Part shown: positions 1 to 8,487 of the stretch, piece by piece
How the letters are laid out: each line of letters begins with the position of its first letter
How positions within the stretch are numbered: position 1 is the first letter of the stretch
From: Anaerolineales bacterium
GTDB taxonomy: Bacteria > Chloroflexota > Anaerolineae > 4572-78 > J111
NCBI GenBank assembly: GCA_015075405.1
Contig: JABTUK010000001.1
Coordinates: 1,240,001 to 1,304,000, forward strand
DNA length: 64,000 nucleotides
Reading direction: 5' to 3'
Notes under the pieces: generated by a model
What the model was told of the DNA's origin: nothing
What the model saw: only the letters and a program-made list of their open reading frames with translations
Databases searched by the model: none
Made by a program: the position numbers and the translations under genes

Positions 1-89
1 CCTTCTTGGGGTACACCTTCCAGCACGCTGCGCAGGTCGGCGTGAAGTCTTTCCAAACAGGTCAAATATGCTTCAAATAACGGCAACAT
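1..89 (-). CDS. N-terminal start of a possible DinB-like protein (partial)
   Basis: Only the first 29 codons are in the window; the gene runs off the left edge. An ATG on the minus strand at 89 is preceded by a strong AGGAGG ribosome-binding site with about 4 nt spacing, so a gene start here is credible. The peptide begins MLPLFEAYLTCLERLHADL and is an amphipathic helix. It resembles the first helix of DinB/YfiT-type four-helix metalloproteins, which often begin with a short helix of this kind, but 29 residues cannot prove the family. The function call is therefore a weak guess. The gene reads away from the other minus-strand genes, with a repeat hairpin behind it. Confidence 0.4.
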   Translation of the reverse strand, partial: MLPLFEAYLTCLERLHADLRSVLEGVPQE

Positions 90-109
90 CGGTCCTCCTT
101 TGTAAATAC

Positions 110-208
110 GACCGGGGACCGGGGACGGGAGACCGGCGACACCTGGCAAACAGCCGTCCCCCAGGGGGAGGCGAGGCGCTCTCTTCGGTCTCCGGTCTTC
201 GGTCATCA
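110..208. repeat. Heptanucleotide-period inverted repeat
   Basis: GACCGG-like cores recur every 7 nt at 110, 117, 124, 131 and 138. The complementary CGGTC core recurs every 7 nt at 186, 193 and 200. The two blocks form an imperfect inverted repeat around a roughly 40-nt centre. No gene covers it. It belongs to the dispersed family described in the findings. Confidence 0.7.
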
Positions 209-255
209 CCGGCAAAAGATTTTCATTCTCGGTGGCGTCCTCAGGTTCGTGCCCC

Positions 256-621
256 CTATAAATTTACTTCGCTTTTAGGGTTATCTCGCCAACCGAAGGC
301 GGCAAAGATAACCAGCCCCCAGGCTACTGCGCTCAAAATGGAATGAAATACGCCGCTGGCAGCTACAGCCGTGCCGATCTGGCCGGCTCCCCAGCCCTGC
401 TGATAAAACCAGGGGATCAGCCCAACCGCGAAAAAAAGGCTGCTGATCAAGGCCACAAACTCGATTAGAATGGCGATGAGCAAAAACAGCGACACGCGGG
501 GATACCGCTCCCAGCGGGTCACCACCAGAAACAAGCCGGCCAGCCAGACCAAGATGAGCGGCGATTGCCCCAGGCAGCTTGTGACTAAAGATAAAGAACT
601 GGCTTGAAAATCGAGATCCAT
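256..621 (-). CDS. Small four-helix membrane protein of unknown function
   Basis: This encodes 121 residues starting MDLDFQASS. The ATG at 621 has a good AGGAGG site about 6 nt upstream and is preferred over a longer reading frame that begins 9 codons earlier without one. About four hydrophobic segments are visible: residues ~10-35, ~42-60, ~62-75 and ~85-115. A short charged C-terminus with DNPKSE lies on one side of the membrane. I do not recognise a family. It lies 90 nt upstream of the start-distal end of the large membrane protein on the same strand, and no functional link is evident. Confidence 0.6.
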   Translation of the reverse strand: MDLDFQASSLSLVTSCLGQSPLILVWLAGLFLVVTRWERYPRVSLFLLIAILIEFVALISSLFFAVGLIPWFYQQGWGAGQIGTAVAASGVFHSILSAVAWGLVIFAAFGWRDNPKSEVNL

Positions 622-710
622 GGTGAAATCCTCCTGATGACGCAGCACCCTTCGATACGGTTCGCTTCGCTCACCTACTCAGGGTGCTGCTTTCTGGCTT
701 AGCTTAAATC

Positions 711-3623
711 TTATTCACGGTTAGCGGTAATCTGTCCCAATTCCCACCAATCCCCGACGGCCTGCCCCGCTTCATCCACCAACTGCATTTGTAGCTGATA
801 CGTTCCTGCCGGAAAGTCCGCCGGAATCCACAGGGCGTGGTTATCCCGCACCCGTTCGCCGGCAATCCAGTTTGGCATCGGGTAGCGGCCAAAGGAAGGC
901 CGGGTTGTTTCGACCAGGGCGGCTGTACCGTCGGCGGCCAGCAGCCGTAGGCTCACCTGGTAATCCGGCAGGGGAACCTCGACCGCCTCCCAAAACAGCG
1001 CCACCCGCAGGAAATCATTGCGCTGAAGCGTCTCACGTTCCGGCGTTGCGCCCAGGAAACAAGGAGGAAGGCGGAAGGATGAAGGATGAAGATTTGTTGT
1101 TTGCGGCTGGCAGTCTGATGGGGCCGGCCAGGTAACTGCTAATTCTGCCAAAGTGGGCGGGGGTGCCGGTCGAGTCACCGTTACCGGCAGGGCGACGACA
1201 TCGGCCCAACCCTCATCACCGCCCTCGCTGACTGGGAGTCTAACCCAGGTAGCCGGGTGATACAAACCGGCGGCCAGAAAATAATCTCCCGGCGGCGTTC
1301 CGGGTGGCACTCGAACCGCATGCCGGTCCTGGGCAAAACCCCATGTCTCCCAGCGGCTGGTGGGTAGGTTGCCGGGGTGCAGGTTATCCTGCCCGCCGTA
1401 AAGATGCTGCTGTTCGTCCACCAGCTGGGCCAGGGCGCTGTAGTTGACCGCCAGGGGTTGGCGAGCCTGCCAGTAGAGGGTCAGATCAAAGGTTTGGCCG
1501 GAGACGACTTCCGTTTGCGGCAGGTCATAGCCCAGCAGATTGACCTGCTGCCCAAAATTTACCCGGCGCGTCACCCCGGCTCCGGCCACATGTGTCCCGT
1601 CAAAGACTCGCTTGAGCGGGTTGTCAAAGCGGTCCAGGTAGAGGACTTTGGTCAGAAGCAGGATGAAGGCCAAGGCCAGCAAGGTTAGATAGAGGGGAGA
1701 TTGAATGGCAAATGGCGAATGGCGAATGGCGAGTCGTAAATCGTAAATCGTAAATCGTAAATCGCAAATCGTAAATCGTAAATCGTAAATCCCTTTAAGT
1801 CCCAACCCTGCGACGATGAACAAGGCTAACGTGGAAATAGTGTTGGCAACCCGTCGCACCGGCGTTTCGGTAAAAAAGAGGCGCAGGCGGTGCGGGCCGG
1901 CGGGGACAGTAACGCCGATCAAACCCCGTTCGGTGACAGGTCCCACAGGAGCCGGTTGACCCGCCACTGTCGCCTGCCAGCCGGGAAAATAGAAAGTGTG
2001 AAAAACGGCCTGGAAGGGTTGGGGCGCGTCAAGGGTTAACTCCACCTGGTTGACTTTGTAAACCGCCGCCTCGAGGCGGGTTCCGGCGGGCAGATAAGCC
2101 GAGTCCAGCCGCTCGATGGGGGCGCCGGCCTGATACAGCGGCTCAAGCGGCGACTCGCGTGGGGTTTGCTGCACCCAGACGGGCAGGTACTCGCCAAAGG
2201 AGGTGGTCCCAATTGCACCGCTAGCTCGTTCATAAGCCAGCATACCGCTTAGCGTGGGCGGCGCAGGCAGCGGCGAATAGTAACGCGGGTAAAGCAACGG
2301 CGCAGTGGTGATAAAGATCAGCAAAATACCGGCTACGGTCAAACCCAAACTAAGCCGATCCGGCAAGAAGGCCACCGCAGCCCCGGCCAGAATCGCCAGC
2401 GCCAAAGCGGTCACGCTCAAAAGCCGGTGGGGCTGCTGGACAAAGGCAATCAGCGGCAGGCGGTCCCAGATACTAACAGAGAGGGGGAGCATCATGAAGC
2501 AGGCGGCAATCAGGGCGATTGTAGCAAACAGCAGGGGAGCAGGGGAACGTGACGCGTGATGCGTGATGCGTGGTGCGTGGTGCGTAAAGGGTGAAGCTTG
2601 ACCCCCAATCCCTGACACTTGACACTTGACACTTGACACTTGATACCATCCACCTCCCAGGCCAATTATTGCCAATCCTACCTGGGCCAGGCCGAGAGTG
2701 AGGGGATCGGTGGGGTTGAGCAGGCCAGTGTTGGCTGGAGCAGGCAAAGAAAAAAGCTGGCTGAGGCTGACAAAGTTGGAACGGTAGTCGAAGTCGGGTG
2801 GGGTGATGACCCGTTGAAGCTGGGCAAAGTCTCGTTCCAGCATCGCCGGCAGCCAGAAGAAGGCGGCGAGGCCGAGGCCGAGGGTGAGGGCAAGGCCGAC
2901 ACGGAGTAGGGCGTGAGGCGTGAGGCGTGAGGCGTGAGGCGTGAAGATTAGCTCTATGACCAAATAAAAGAGCAGTAGGGGGAGAAAGAGCAGATTGGAG
3001 ATGTTGTGCATGAGCAGGGCTGCGCCGCAGAGCAGGGCGGCCAGAGGCAGGTAAAGCGGGCTGCGGGTATGGATCAAACGGCCAAAAGCCCAAAAAACAA
3101 AAGGGAACACGGCTCCGGCCCAGGCAACCGGCAAACTGCCCCGCGAAAAGAGATTGAACAACCCATAGGGAGCATAAACATAGGCCACCCCCGCCAGCAG
3201 CCCAGCGCGCGGGCCAAACCACTCTTTGACCAATAAGTAAACGCCCGCCGCAGCCAGCAGCAAGACCAGCGCCGCCGAACTGTTGAAGGCAGCCACGGCA
3301 TCAAGCCCCAGCAGGCGCAGACCTTCGGCCAGATAATAGGAGAGAGGGGCATAGTAAACAAAGAGAGGCAGGCCGTAGCCGTAGGCCAAATCGGGCAGCC
3401 AGCGGGAAAAGAAAACGCCCTGGCGAATCAGGTGATCCAGGGCGACCAGCCGGTACAGGTGCAGCAGGCCGTCGGCGCTGCGGGTGAGGGTGGGTTGCAG
3501 CAGCGGCGTGACTGCCGGGAGGGTGAGCAGCCAGAGCAAAAGCAGAGGCGATGAAACGAAGAAGCGAAGAGGCGAAGATTTTTTGTCACCTCGCCTACTT
3601 GTATTCTCTTCTCCTCGCGTCAT
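711..3623 (-). CDS. GT-C-like polytopic membrane protein, PTPS-related family
   Basis: This is a 970-residue protein. The first ~480 residues are multi-spanning and carry the pattern of the so-called 6-pyruvoyl-tetrahydropterin-synthase-related membrane proteins: an early RSADGLLHLYR motif, then FFSRWLPD, GYGLPLF and YYAPLSYYL. The fold is glycosyltransferase C-like, and such proteins are thought to move sugars from lipid carriers; the substrate is unknown. The C-terminal ~350 residues form two beta-sandwich-like modules, each with an LYWQA or LFWEA strand and a PPGDY or PAGTY turn. I chose the start at 3623 because the longer frame (3713) would overlap the upstream gene that ends at 3640; a GAGGAGG sequence lies just before this ATG. 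Three blocks of 7-nt repeats are translated within the frame, one giving repeated YDLRFTI units between the membrane part and the C-terminal part. Confidence 0.7.
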   Translation of the reverse strand: MTRGEENTSRRGDKKSSPLRFFVSSPLLLLWLLTLPAVTPLLQPTLTRSADGLLHLYRLVALDHLIRQGVFFSRWLPDLAYGYGLPLFVYYAPLSYYLAEGLRLLGLDAVAAFNSSAALVLLLAAAGVYLLVKEWFGPRAGLLAGVAYVYAPYGLFNLFSRGSLPVAWAGAVFPFVFWAFGRLIHTRSPLYLPLAALLCGAALLMHNISNLLFLPLLLFYLVIELIFTPHASRLTPHALLRVGLALTLGLGLAAFFWLPAMLERDFAQLQRVITPPDFDYRSNFVSLSQLFSLPAPANTGLLNPTDPLTLGLAQVGLAIIGLGGGWYQVSSVKCQVSGIGGQASPFTHHAPRITHHASRSPAPLLFATIALIAACFMMLPLSVSIWDRLPLIAFVQQPHRLLSVTALALAILAGAAVAFLPDRLSLGLTVAGILLIFITTAPLLYPRYYSPLPAPPTLSGMLAYERASGAIGTTSFGEYLPVWVQQTPRESPLEPLYQAGAPIERLDSAYLPAGTRLEAAVYKVNQVELTLDAPQPFQAVFHTFYFPGWQATVAGQPAPVGPVTERGLIGVTVPAGPHRLRLFFTETPVRRVANTISTLALFIVAGLGLKGIYDLRFTICDLRFTIYDLRLAIRHSPFAIQSPLYLTLLALAFILLLTKVLYLDRFDNPLKRVFDGTHVAGAGVTRRVNFGQQVNLLGYDLPQTEVVSGQTFDLTLYWQARQPLAVNYSALAQLVDEQQHLYGGQDNLHPGNLPTSRWETWGFAQDRHAVRVPPGTPPGDYFLAAGLYHPATWVRLPVSEGGDEGWADVVALPVTVTRPAPPPTLAELAVTWPAPSDCQPQTTNLHPSSFRLPPCFLGATPERETLQRNDFLRVALFWEAVEVPLPDYQVSLRLLAADGTAALVETTRPSFGRYPMPNWIAGERVRDNHALWIPADFPAGTYQLQMQLVDEAGQAVGDWWELGQITANRE
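1703..1790. repeat. In-frame heptanucleotide tandem repeat inside the GT-C-like gene
   Basis: AATGGC units recur every 7 nt from 1704, followed by eight CGTAAAT or CGCAAAT units with 7-nt spacing up to 1790. Seven is not a multiple of three, so each three units encode a seven-residue block. The protein shows the block as repeated YDLRFTI. The reading frame stays open across the whole array. Confidence 0.85.
2553..2647. repeat. Two heptanucleotide arrays inside the GT-C-like gene
   Basis: The first array has five GCGTGAT, GCGTGGT or GCGTAAA units spaced 7 nt apart from 2554. The second has TGACACT units at 2613, 2620, 2627 and 2634, with a variant at 2641. Both are translated in frame in a predicted extracytoplasmic or loop stretch rich in histidine and serine. 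Confidence 0.8.
2911..2945. repeat. GCGTGAG heptanucleotide array inside the GT-C-like gene
   Basis: Five units begin at 2911, 2918, 2925, 2932 and 2939. On the coding strand they give PHASRLTPHA-type sequence between two membrane segments, a likely loop. Confidence 0.8.
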
Positions 3624-3639
3624 CGCCTCCTCTGACCTT

Positions 3640-5124
3640 CTAATTCTTTGGCATGGACTGCAGGGCGTAGTAGGCCGGGGCGGCGGTGAGTTCCGGGTAG
3701 GTGGGGTAGACAATGCTCCAATAGGTTTGCTCGTCTTGCAGGGTCCACTGCGGGTTAGCCACGTAAATCAGGCTCATCACCCCAATCCAGGGCTGCCAGT
3801 TGGCTTTGGCATACTCATAGGCGCGCACAAAGTATTGGGCCTGCTGTTCCGGGCTGACGGCATGCCATTTGTAGGGCGAATCGGGCCGGGGGTCAATGGT
3901 CCAGCCAAATTCCAGCAGGACCACCTTTTTGTCGGCGTCGCCATTGTTGACCATAATCGCCCGCACATCTTCTACGTGGCGGAAACAGTAGACCCGGCGC
4001 AGTTCTTCGGGCACGTTGTTCTCCGGCTTGAAATCACCGGGGTTAGCCAGGCCCGGCGTGCGGGCTACCTCCGCTGGATCGGTTTCAGGGGGCGAAGCAA
4101 ACCCCGCACCGTGCGCGCCCAGGGCGTCAAAATAAGGTTTGGCCCCGGCATCGTACATCCCCTGGATGAAGTGGGTATCGGGCCGGGCCACATCGTCGTT
4201 GCGGGTGGTGGGGGCCAGGCCGGCGCTGATGATGATCGGATAGGGGTCAATCGCTTTGATGGTCTGATAGGCGATTTTGAGCATTTCGGTGTATTCAGCC
4301 GGGTTGGGGGGACGATTCCCCCACTCGCGGGCCAGGTTTGGCTCGTTCCAAATCTGGTAAGCATCTACCCGACCCTTGTAGCGAGTCGCTACCGCTGCCG
4401 CAAAATCGGCAAAATCTTGCAGATTGGTGGGCGGCCCCACTTCCGGGTAACCGCCGCCGGCCCAGGCCGGCTGAACCCCCAAACGGGCAATCACTTTGAG
4501 GCCATGCGCGTCAATCTGGTCCATCACCCGGTCGGTGCGGCTCCAATCGAAAGCCCCTTTGCCGGAGCCTTCGATTTCGCGCCAGGCAAACTCTTGCTTC
4601 ACCCAGCGAAAACCGGCATCCTGAACCAGCTTCAAATCGCGGTCGGCAATCTCTTCTTGCCAGAAGAGAAAGACCTGCATGCTGTAATCGGGCGAGCTCA
4701 TGGTGACAGGAGAGGTATTAAGCGGCGCATTCACAGCGGCCGGCTGGACGGCTGGGGGCGCGGTGGGCGGTGGGGCGGCAGGTTCTGCCGTGGCCGGGAC
4801 AGGCGTCTCCGTGGGTGGAGCAGGCGCTGCGGCGGCTACGGTTGGGGTAGGCGGGTCTACCTGTTGTTGGGCTACAGGGGTAGCCGAAGGGGGTATGGTG
4901 GGTGTTTCTTGGGCAGGGGCGCCTTCTGAAAAACGCACCACTTCATAGGTCGGCGTGGGCGTGCTTTTTTTCGGGGGGCTGGGCTGGTACAGAAAAATGG
5001 CGTAAACGGCAAACAACGCCGCGCAAACCAGGGCGAGGGCAACGGCCCCGCCGCCGACAATGGGCAGTAAAAGTAAAAAGTTAAATCCCTTCTTTTCGGG
5101 CTGGAGATCTCTCTGTGGATACAT
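3640..5124 (-). CDS. Membrane-anchored clan GH-A-like glycoside hydrolase (GH5/GH39-like)
   Basis: This is a 494-residue protein. Residues ~16-45 form one uncleaved hydrophobic anchor, followed by a low-complexity Pro/Thr/Ala linker (~50-140) and a TIM-barrel-like domain (~145-490). The barrel shows IWNEPNLAREWG, where the glutamate after Asn is the usual acid/base of clan GH-A, and LLEFGW near the C-terminus, where glutamate is the usual nucleophile. The N-in anchor would place the catalytic domain outside the cell. The substrate cannot be read from the sequence. It sits between the GT-C-like gene and a larger protein whose C-terminal domain is a paralogue of this barrel, so the three genes may act on the same surface polysaccharide (inference). 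The ATG at 5124 is the first in the frame and keeps the full anchor. Confidence 0.75.
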   Translation of the reverse strand: MYPQRDLQPEKKGFNFLLLLPIVGGGAVALALVCAALFAVYAIFLYQPSPPKKSTPTPTYEVVRFSEGAPAQETPTIPPSATPVAQQQVDPPTPTVAAAAPAPPTETPVPATAEPAAPPPTAPPAVQPAAVNAPLNTSPVTMSSPDYSMQVFLFWQEEIADRDLKLVQDAGFRWVKQEFAWREIEGSGKGAFDWSRTDRVMDQIDAHGLKVIARLGVQPAWAGGGYPEVGPPTNLQDFADFAAAVATRYKGRVDAYQIWNEPNLAREWGNRPPNPAEYTEMLKIAYQTIKAIDPYPIIISAGLAPTTRNDDVARPDTHFIQGMYDAGAKPYFDALGAHGAGFASPPETDPAEVARTPGLANPGDFKPENNVPEELRRVYCFRHVEDVRAIMVNNGDADKKVVLLEFGWTIDPRPDSPYKWHAVSPEQQAQYFVRAYEYAKANWQPWIGVMSLIYVANPQWTLQDEQTYWSIVYPTYPELTAAPAYYALQSMPKN

Positions 5125-5238
5125 ACGCTAAACCTTTTATTCAAACAAAGGCCCAGGGCTGAACTGTGACTTTCCGGATGCTTACGGAAAGTTTTAAGTC
5201 TGGCCCCAGGCCAAATTTCACCAACTCATTTTTACCAA

Positions 5239-8214
5239 CTACTTGGGCATCGTCGCCAGGGCATTGTAGGCCGGCGTATTGAGAATCCCAAAGTTAGCCA
5301 GCTCGGTTCCGGCGGCGGTGACGCCGTAATCCAGATTCCATAAGAACATCGGCCCGACATAGCCGGAAGATTTGGCCCATTGATACGCCTGAACAATCCA
5401 GGTGGCCTGCTCTTCATAGGTATTGCTGCGGGCATATTCATAGCCGGGCTGCGGGTTGCCGGAGACGGCCCAACCAAACTCGGTGGGCGAGATGCCTTTG
5501 CCGCCGTCGCCGTTTTCTACCATTACCTGGCGATAACCCTCCATGGTACCCAGGAAGCACCAGCTATGATGCCGGTTGGTAAACGTGCCGTGACCGGGGT
5601 CGCCGCCGGCTTCTTCGGGGGTGACGGTTTGCCAGTTGCCCAGAGCCGGACACAGGTAGCCTGAAGGGTGCGCACCCAACACGTCGAAATAGCCCTTAGC
5701 CCCGTTGGCGTACATGCCTCTGAGATAATCAATGTCGTCCATGGCCAGGTCGCCGACATTACCCGCCGGGGTCAGCGCACCACTGATTACAATCATATCT
5801 TGATTGACCGATTTAATAGCCGTATAAGAGAGTTGGAGCAACTGCACATACGCCGCCGGGTTGATCCGGCCTTTACCGCCGGCTTCGTACCACAGGTTTT
5901 GCTCGTTCCAAATCTCAATCGCCTGCGCTTTACCCCGGTAGCGGTCGGCTACGCGGGCCACGGCTTCGGCGTACTTGGCCGGGTCGGCCGGGGGGCCCTC
6001 GACGCTTTTATCGTCGTCGGGAGGTCTGGCCCAATCGGGCGCTTTGGGAATACTGAGCATTACATTGATGCCGTTGGCCGCATAAGCCCCAATCACTTCA
6101 TCCCAGAACCCCCAGGAATAGCCGCCAGGGGTGGGTTCAAAATCTTTCCAGGCCATCTGGAATTTGACCCAGTTAAAGCCAATCGCTTTGAGATGGCCGA
6201 TATTGGCGCTGGTGTTGCCGCGCGGGTCCACCTGAATGCCATAGCCAAACGGCACACTGACCGAGGCTGCTGGCGGCGGCGCAGCCGGCGGTGGCGCCGC
6301 CGGAGCGGCGGGGGCCGCATCAGCCGGCGCTTCTTCGACTTGCGGTGCTACCTCTGGTTCCGGGGTGGGGCTGGCTTCGGGGGTGGGAGTGGGTTCCGGG
6401 GTGGGAGTCGGCTCTGGCGTGGGAGTCGCTACCAACACAGCAACACTCCCGCGCGGCACGGCTCCGGCCGTATCCTGGCTGGACGAAATGGCCGCTTCGA
6501 TCTCGTAGGAGCCGCCGGCTTCGGGCGCAACCCACTGGTAATTGGGGCTGCTCAAATCCACCACTTTTTCGTCAATCACCCCGCCATCCTGGTTTTGCAC
6601 CCGCCAGACCACCGAGTATTGGCTCTCGACCGGCGGAATGACCAAATCCAGGAATTTACGGATCACGCTCCAAATTTGAGCATCATTCTTTTCGTTGAGC
6701 AGGTTTTGCACGGCCACCCCGCGCAAGTTGTACTGCGCCACAAATTGCAGCTTGCGGGCAATACTGGCCGCATTTTCCAAATAAACGGTGCGTTGGGTGT
6801 TGTTGCTGTCCAGGTAGGCAAACCAGTAGGCGCCGCTGTTGGCGTCGAATTGGATGCCGGTGGAGGCTTGCAGCCCTGCCAGGGTAAAGTCTACCGGCTG
6901 GCCGGGAGCGACAATATTCTGCCCACCGACAATTGTTACCGCGCCGATGGGGTCCAGAGCTTGCTGGTAGGTGATGTCGCGGGTCACGCCGTTGACCTGC
7001 TCGGTGCTGAGGGTGGAGAGTAACAATTGAATTTTGTAGCGATTGATTTGCCCGACGGCCCAGTTGAGCATAGCTTCCATCTGGCCACCCTGAGTGTAGG
7101 CTTTGGGGTCGGGCGAGGTAGGCACTTTAACCACATCGGCAATGCGGCCAATGGCCTGCCAATCGTACGCGCCGGTGTTCCAATCTTCCGCCGAAAGCTG
7201 CTGCGGCAGTTCGACCCGCACCGAGAGCTGCTTGTTGTCGGGCAGGGCCGCATCCAACTGCTGCACAAACGAGGTAAATTCTTTTTGCAAATCGGGGTTG
7301 ATGCCGCGATAGTCAACATCAATCCCTTGATAAGCGTTGCGCTGCACCAGGTCGGCAATGGCTTCAATGTGCCGCTGGCGCGCTTCGGCGTCAATCAGCA
7401 AGTTATCAATCAGGTCAGACCGGATTGAACCGTCACTGCTCCAGTTGCGGATCGAGGGGACGACGGTGAAGGAAGCATTTTGAATTTCCGGGGGCAGCGT
7501 CCCCAGGTCGCCCATAATTCGGCCGTCGGCATCCAGATAAAGCCCCTGCGGGCTGATTTCAACCAGGGTATCTTTAATGCCATCCGGCAAAGGCGTATTG
7601 GGAGCATAATCAGTGGAAACATTGGGGTTGATGGCATGGGTTTGCATCACCACCACCGACTCCGGCAAAAAGTCCAACTCGGACTCGATGATATCTTCGG
7701 TGACAATTTTGCGATTGGGCAGCCATTCCCAGCTTTCGCCGGTCCAGGCATAGAGGTCTAACGTGTTGTAAGGTTCTGACTCGTTGGGGATAGGCACGGT
7801 CAGGATGACCGCTTCGGGCGAGGTCCCTTTGACCTGAATCCGGTAAAAAGGGCTTTTCATCACCAGGTTAGGCGGAATACTTTCGGCGGCGGTGAGCAGG
7901 CTGTTGCCGGCTGAGCCTTCCAAAAAGAGACTACGTGGAATTACCTCAAGCTTGACCCGGAAGGAACGACTGACCCCTTCCGGCAAAAAAGTAACTTGTG
8001 TTCCGTCGGGGTCCTGAATCGCCCCACCTTCCCGGCCAATGCTCTCGTAACCGATACTCAGCAGCCGGTCCGCCAGCGAAATCGGCGGTAACAGTAAGGC
8101 GCTCAGAATAAGCAGCGGAATTAAAACAAAATTGATGACCACCCCGCCCACTCGGCTTTCTAAAACAGATTCAAAAGATTGAACGAGTGGATTTGATTTA
8201 GTGCTTGACGACAT
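5239..8214 (-). CDS. Membrane-anchored GH18-like domain fused to a GH5/39-like glycosidase domain
   Basis: This is a 991-residue protein. After a short polar N-terminus, a membrane anchor (~20-50) leads into a beta-rich region, then a GH18-like barrel (~210-500). In that barrel the expected DxxDxDxE strand reads GIDVDYRGI, so the catalytic glutamate position is arginine. A beta-sandwich domain follows (~530-600), then a TPTPEP linker and Ala/Pro stretch (~610-680). The C-terminal barrel (~690-990) has IEIWNEQNLW and PTEFGW and is a paralogue of the downstream protein at 3640-5124. The start at 8214 (MSSSTKSNP) has an AGGAGAA site about 12 nt upstream and is preferred over a frame start at 8295. 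Likely roles are binding of a glycan by the first barrel and cleavage by the second (inference). Confidence 0.72.
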   Translation of the reverse strand: MSSSTKSNPLVQSFESVLESRVGGVVINFVLIPLLILSALLLPPISLADRLLSIGYESIGREGGAIQDPDGTQVTFLPEGVSRSFRVKLEVIPRSLFLEGSAGNSLLTAAESIPPNLVMKSPFYRIQVKGTSPEAVILTVPIPNESEPYNTLDLYAWTGESWEWLPNRKIVTEDIIESELDFLPESVVVMQTHAINPNVSTDYAPNTPLPDGIKDTLVEISPQGLYLDADGRIMGDLGTLPPEIQNASFTVVPSIRNWSSDGSIRSDLIDNLLIDAEARQRHIEAIADLVQRNAYQGIDVDYRGINPDLQKEFTSFVQQLDAALPDNKQLSVRVELPQQLSAEDWNTGAYDWQAIGRIADVVKVPTSPDPKAYTQGGQMEAMLNWAVGQINRYKIQLLLSTLSTEQVNGVTRDITYQQALDPIGAVTIVGGQNIVAPGQPVDFTLAGLQASTGIQFDANSGAYWFAYLDSNNTQRTVYLENAASIARKLQFVAQYNLRGVAVQNLLNEKNDAQIWSVIRKFLDLVIPPVESQYSVVWRVQNQDGGVIDEKVVDLSSPNYQWVAPEAGGSYEIEAAISSSQDTAGAVPRGSVAVLVATPTPEPTPTPEPTPTPEASPTPEPEVAPQVEEAPADAAPAAPAAPPPAAPPPAASVSVPFGYGIQVDPRGNTSANIGHLKAIGFNWVKFQMAWKDFEPTPGGYSWGFWDEVIGAYAANGINVMLSIPKAPDWARPPDDDKSVEGPPADPAKYAEAVARVADRYRGKAQAIEIWNEQNLWYEAGGKGRINPAAYVQLLQLSYTAIKSVNQDMIVISGALTPAGNVGDLAMDDIDYLRGMYANGAKGYFDVLGAHPSGYLCPALGNWQTVTPEEAGGDPGHGTFTNRHHSWCFLGTMEGYRQVMVENGDGGKGISPTEFGWAVSGNPQPGYEYARSNTYEEQATWIVQAYQWAKSSGYVGPMFLWNLDYGVTAAGTELANFGILNTPAYNALATMPK

Positions 8215-8380
8215 ACGTGATTCGTCTTCTCCTTTCCTAAAAACAAGGGCCATTGCCTGGGGGCCAAAAACAGGGTCGGTTGTTCCCAAAACCAACCCTT
8301 AGCCCGTCACTGTCGCTAAAGGGCTTTTAGTATAATAAAAAAGGAAAAAAAGGGAAATAAAGCAGGCAGGGAGTCAAAGA

Positions 8381-8453
8381 TGACCGCAGACGGCCGACGG
8401 CTGACCGCCGAGTGATGCGTGATACGTGAAGATTTTTCACGCATCACGCATCA
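8381..8453. repeat. Heptanucleotide repeats with an 18-bp hairpin
   Basis: TGACCGC, AGACGGC, CGACGGC and TGACCGC follow one another every 7 nt from 8381. Next comes a hairpin with arms at 8413-8430 and 8436-8453. The arms are built from TGATGCG-type heptamers, pair over 18 positions with one mismatch, and enclose a 5-nt loop. It lies between prmC and the glycosidase gene and could act as an mRNA-stabilising or terminating structure for either. Confidence 0.8.
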
Positions 8454-8487
8454 AACTATATTGAGATGACCAAAACAAAATCCAAAT

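Noticed and set aside
1703-2945. Tandem repeats considered as a CRISPR array
   Set aside because: Units are 7 nt with no spacers and lie inside a coding frame.
3484-4929. 481-codon plus-strand frame opposite the glycosidase gene
   Set aside because: It is antisense to a gene with clear motifs. Its C-terminus is a G/R-rich mirror of the Pro/Thr linker.
5668-7023. 451-codon plus-strand frame opposite the fused glycosidase
   Set aside because: Low-complexity R/G stretch mirrors the linker repeats on the true coding strand.
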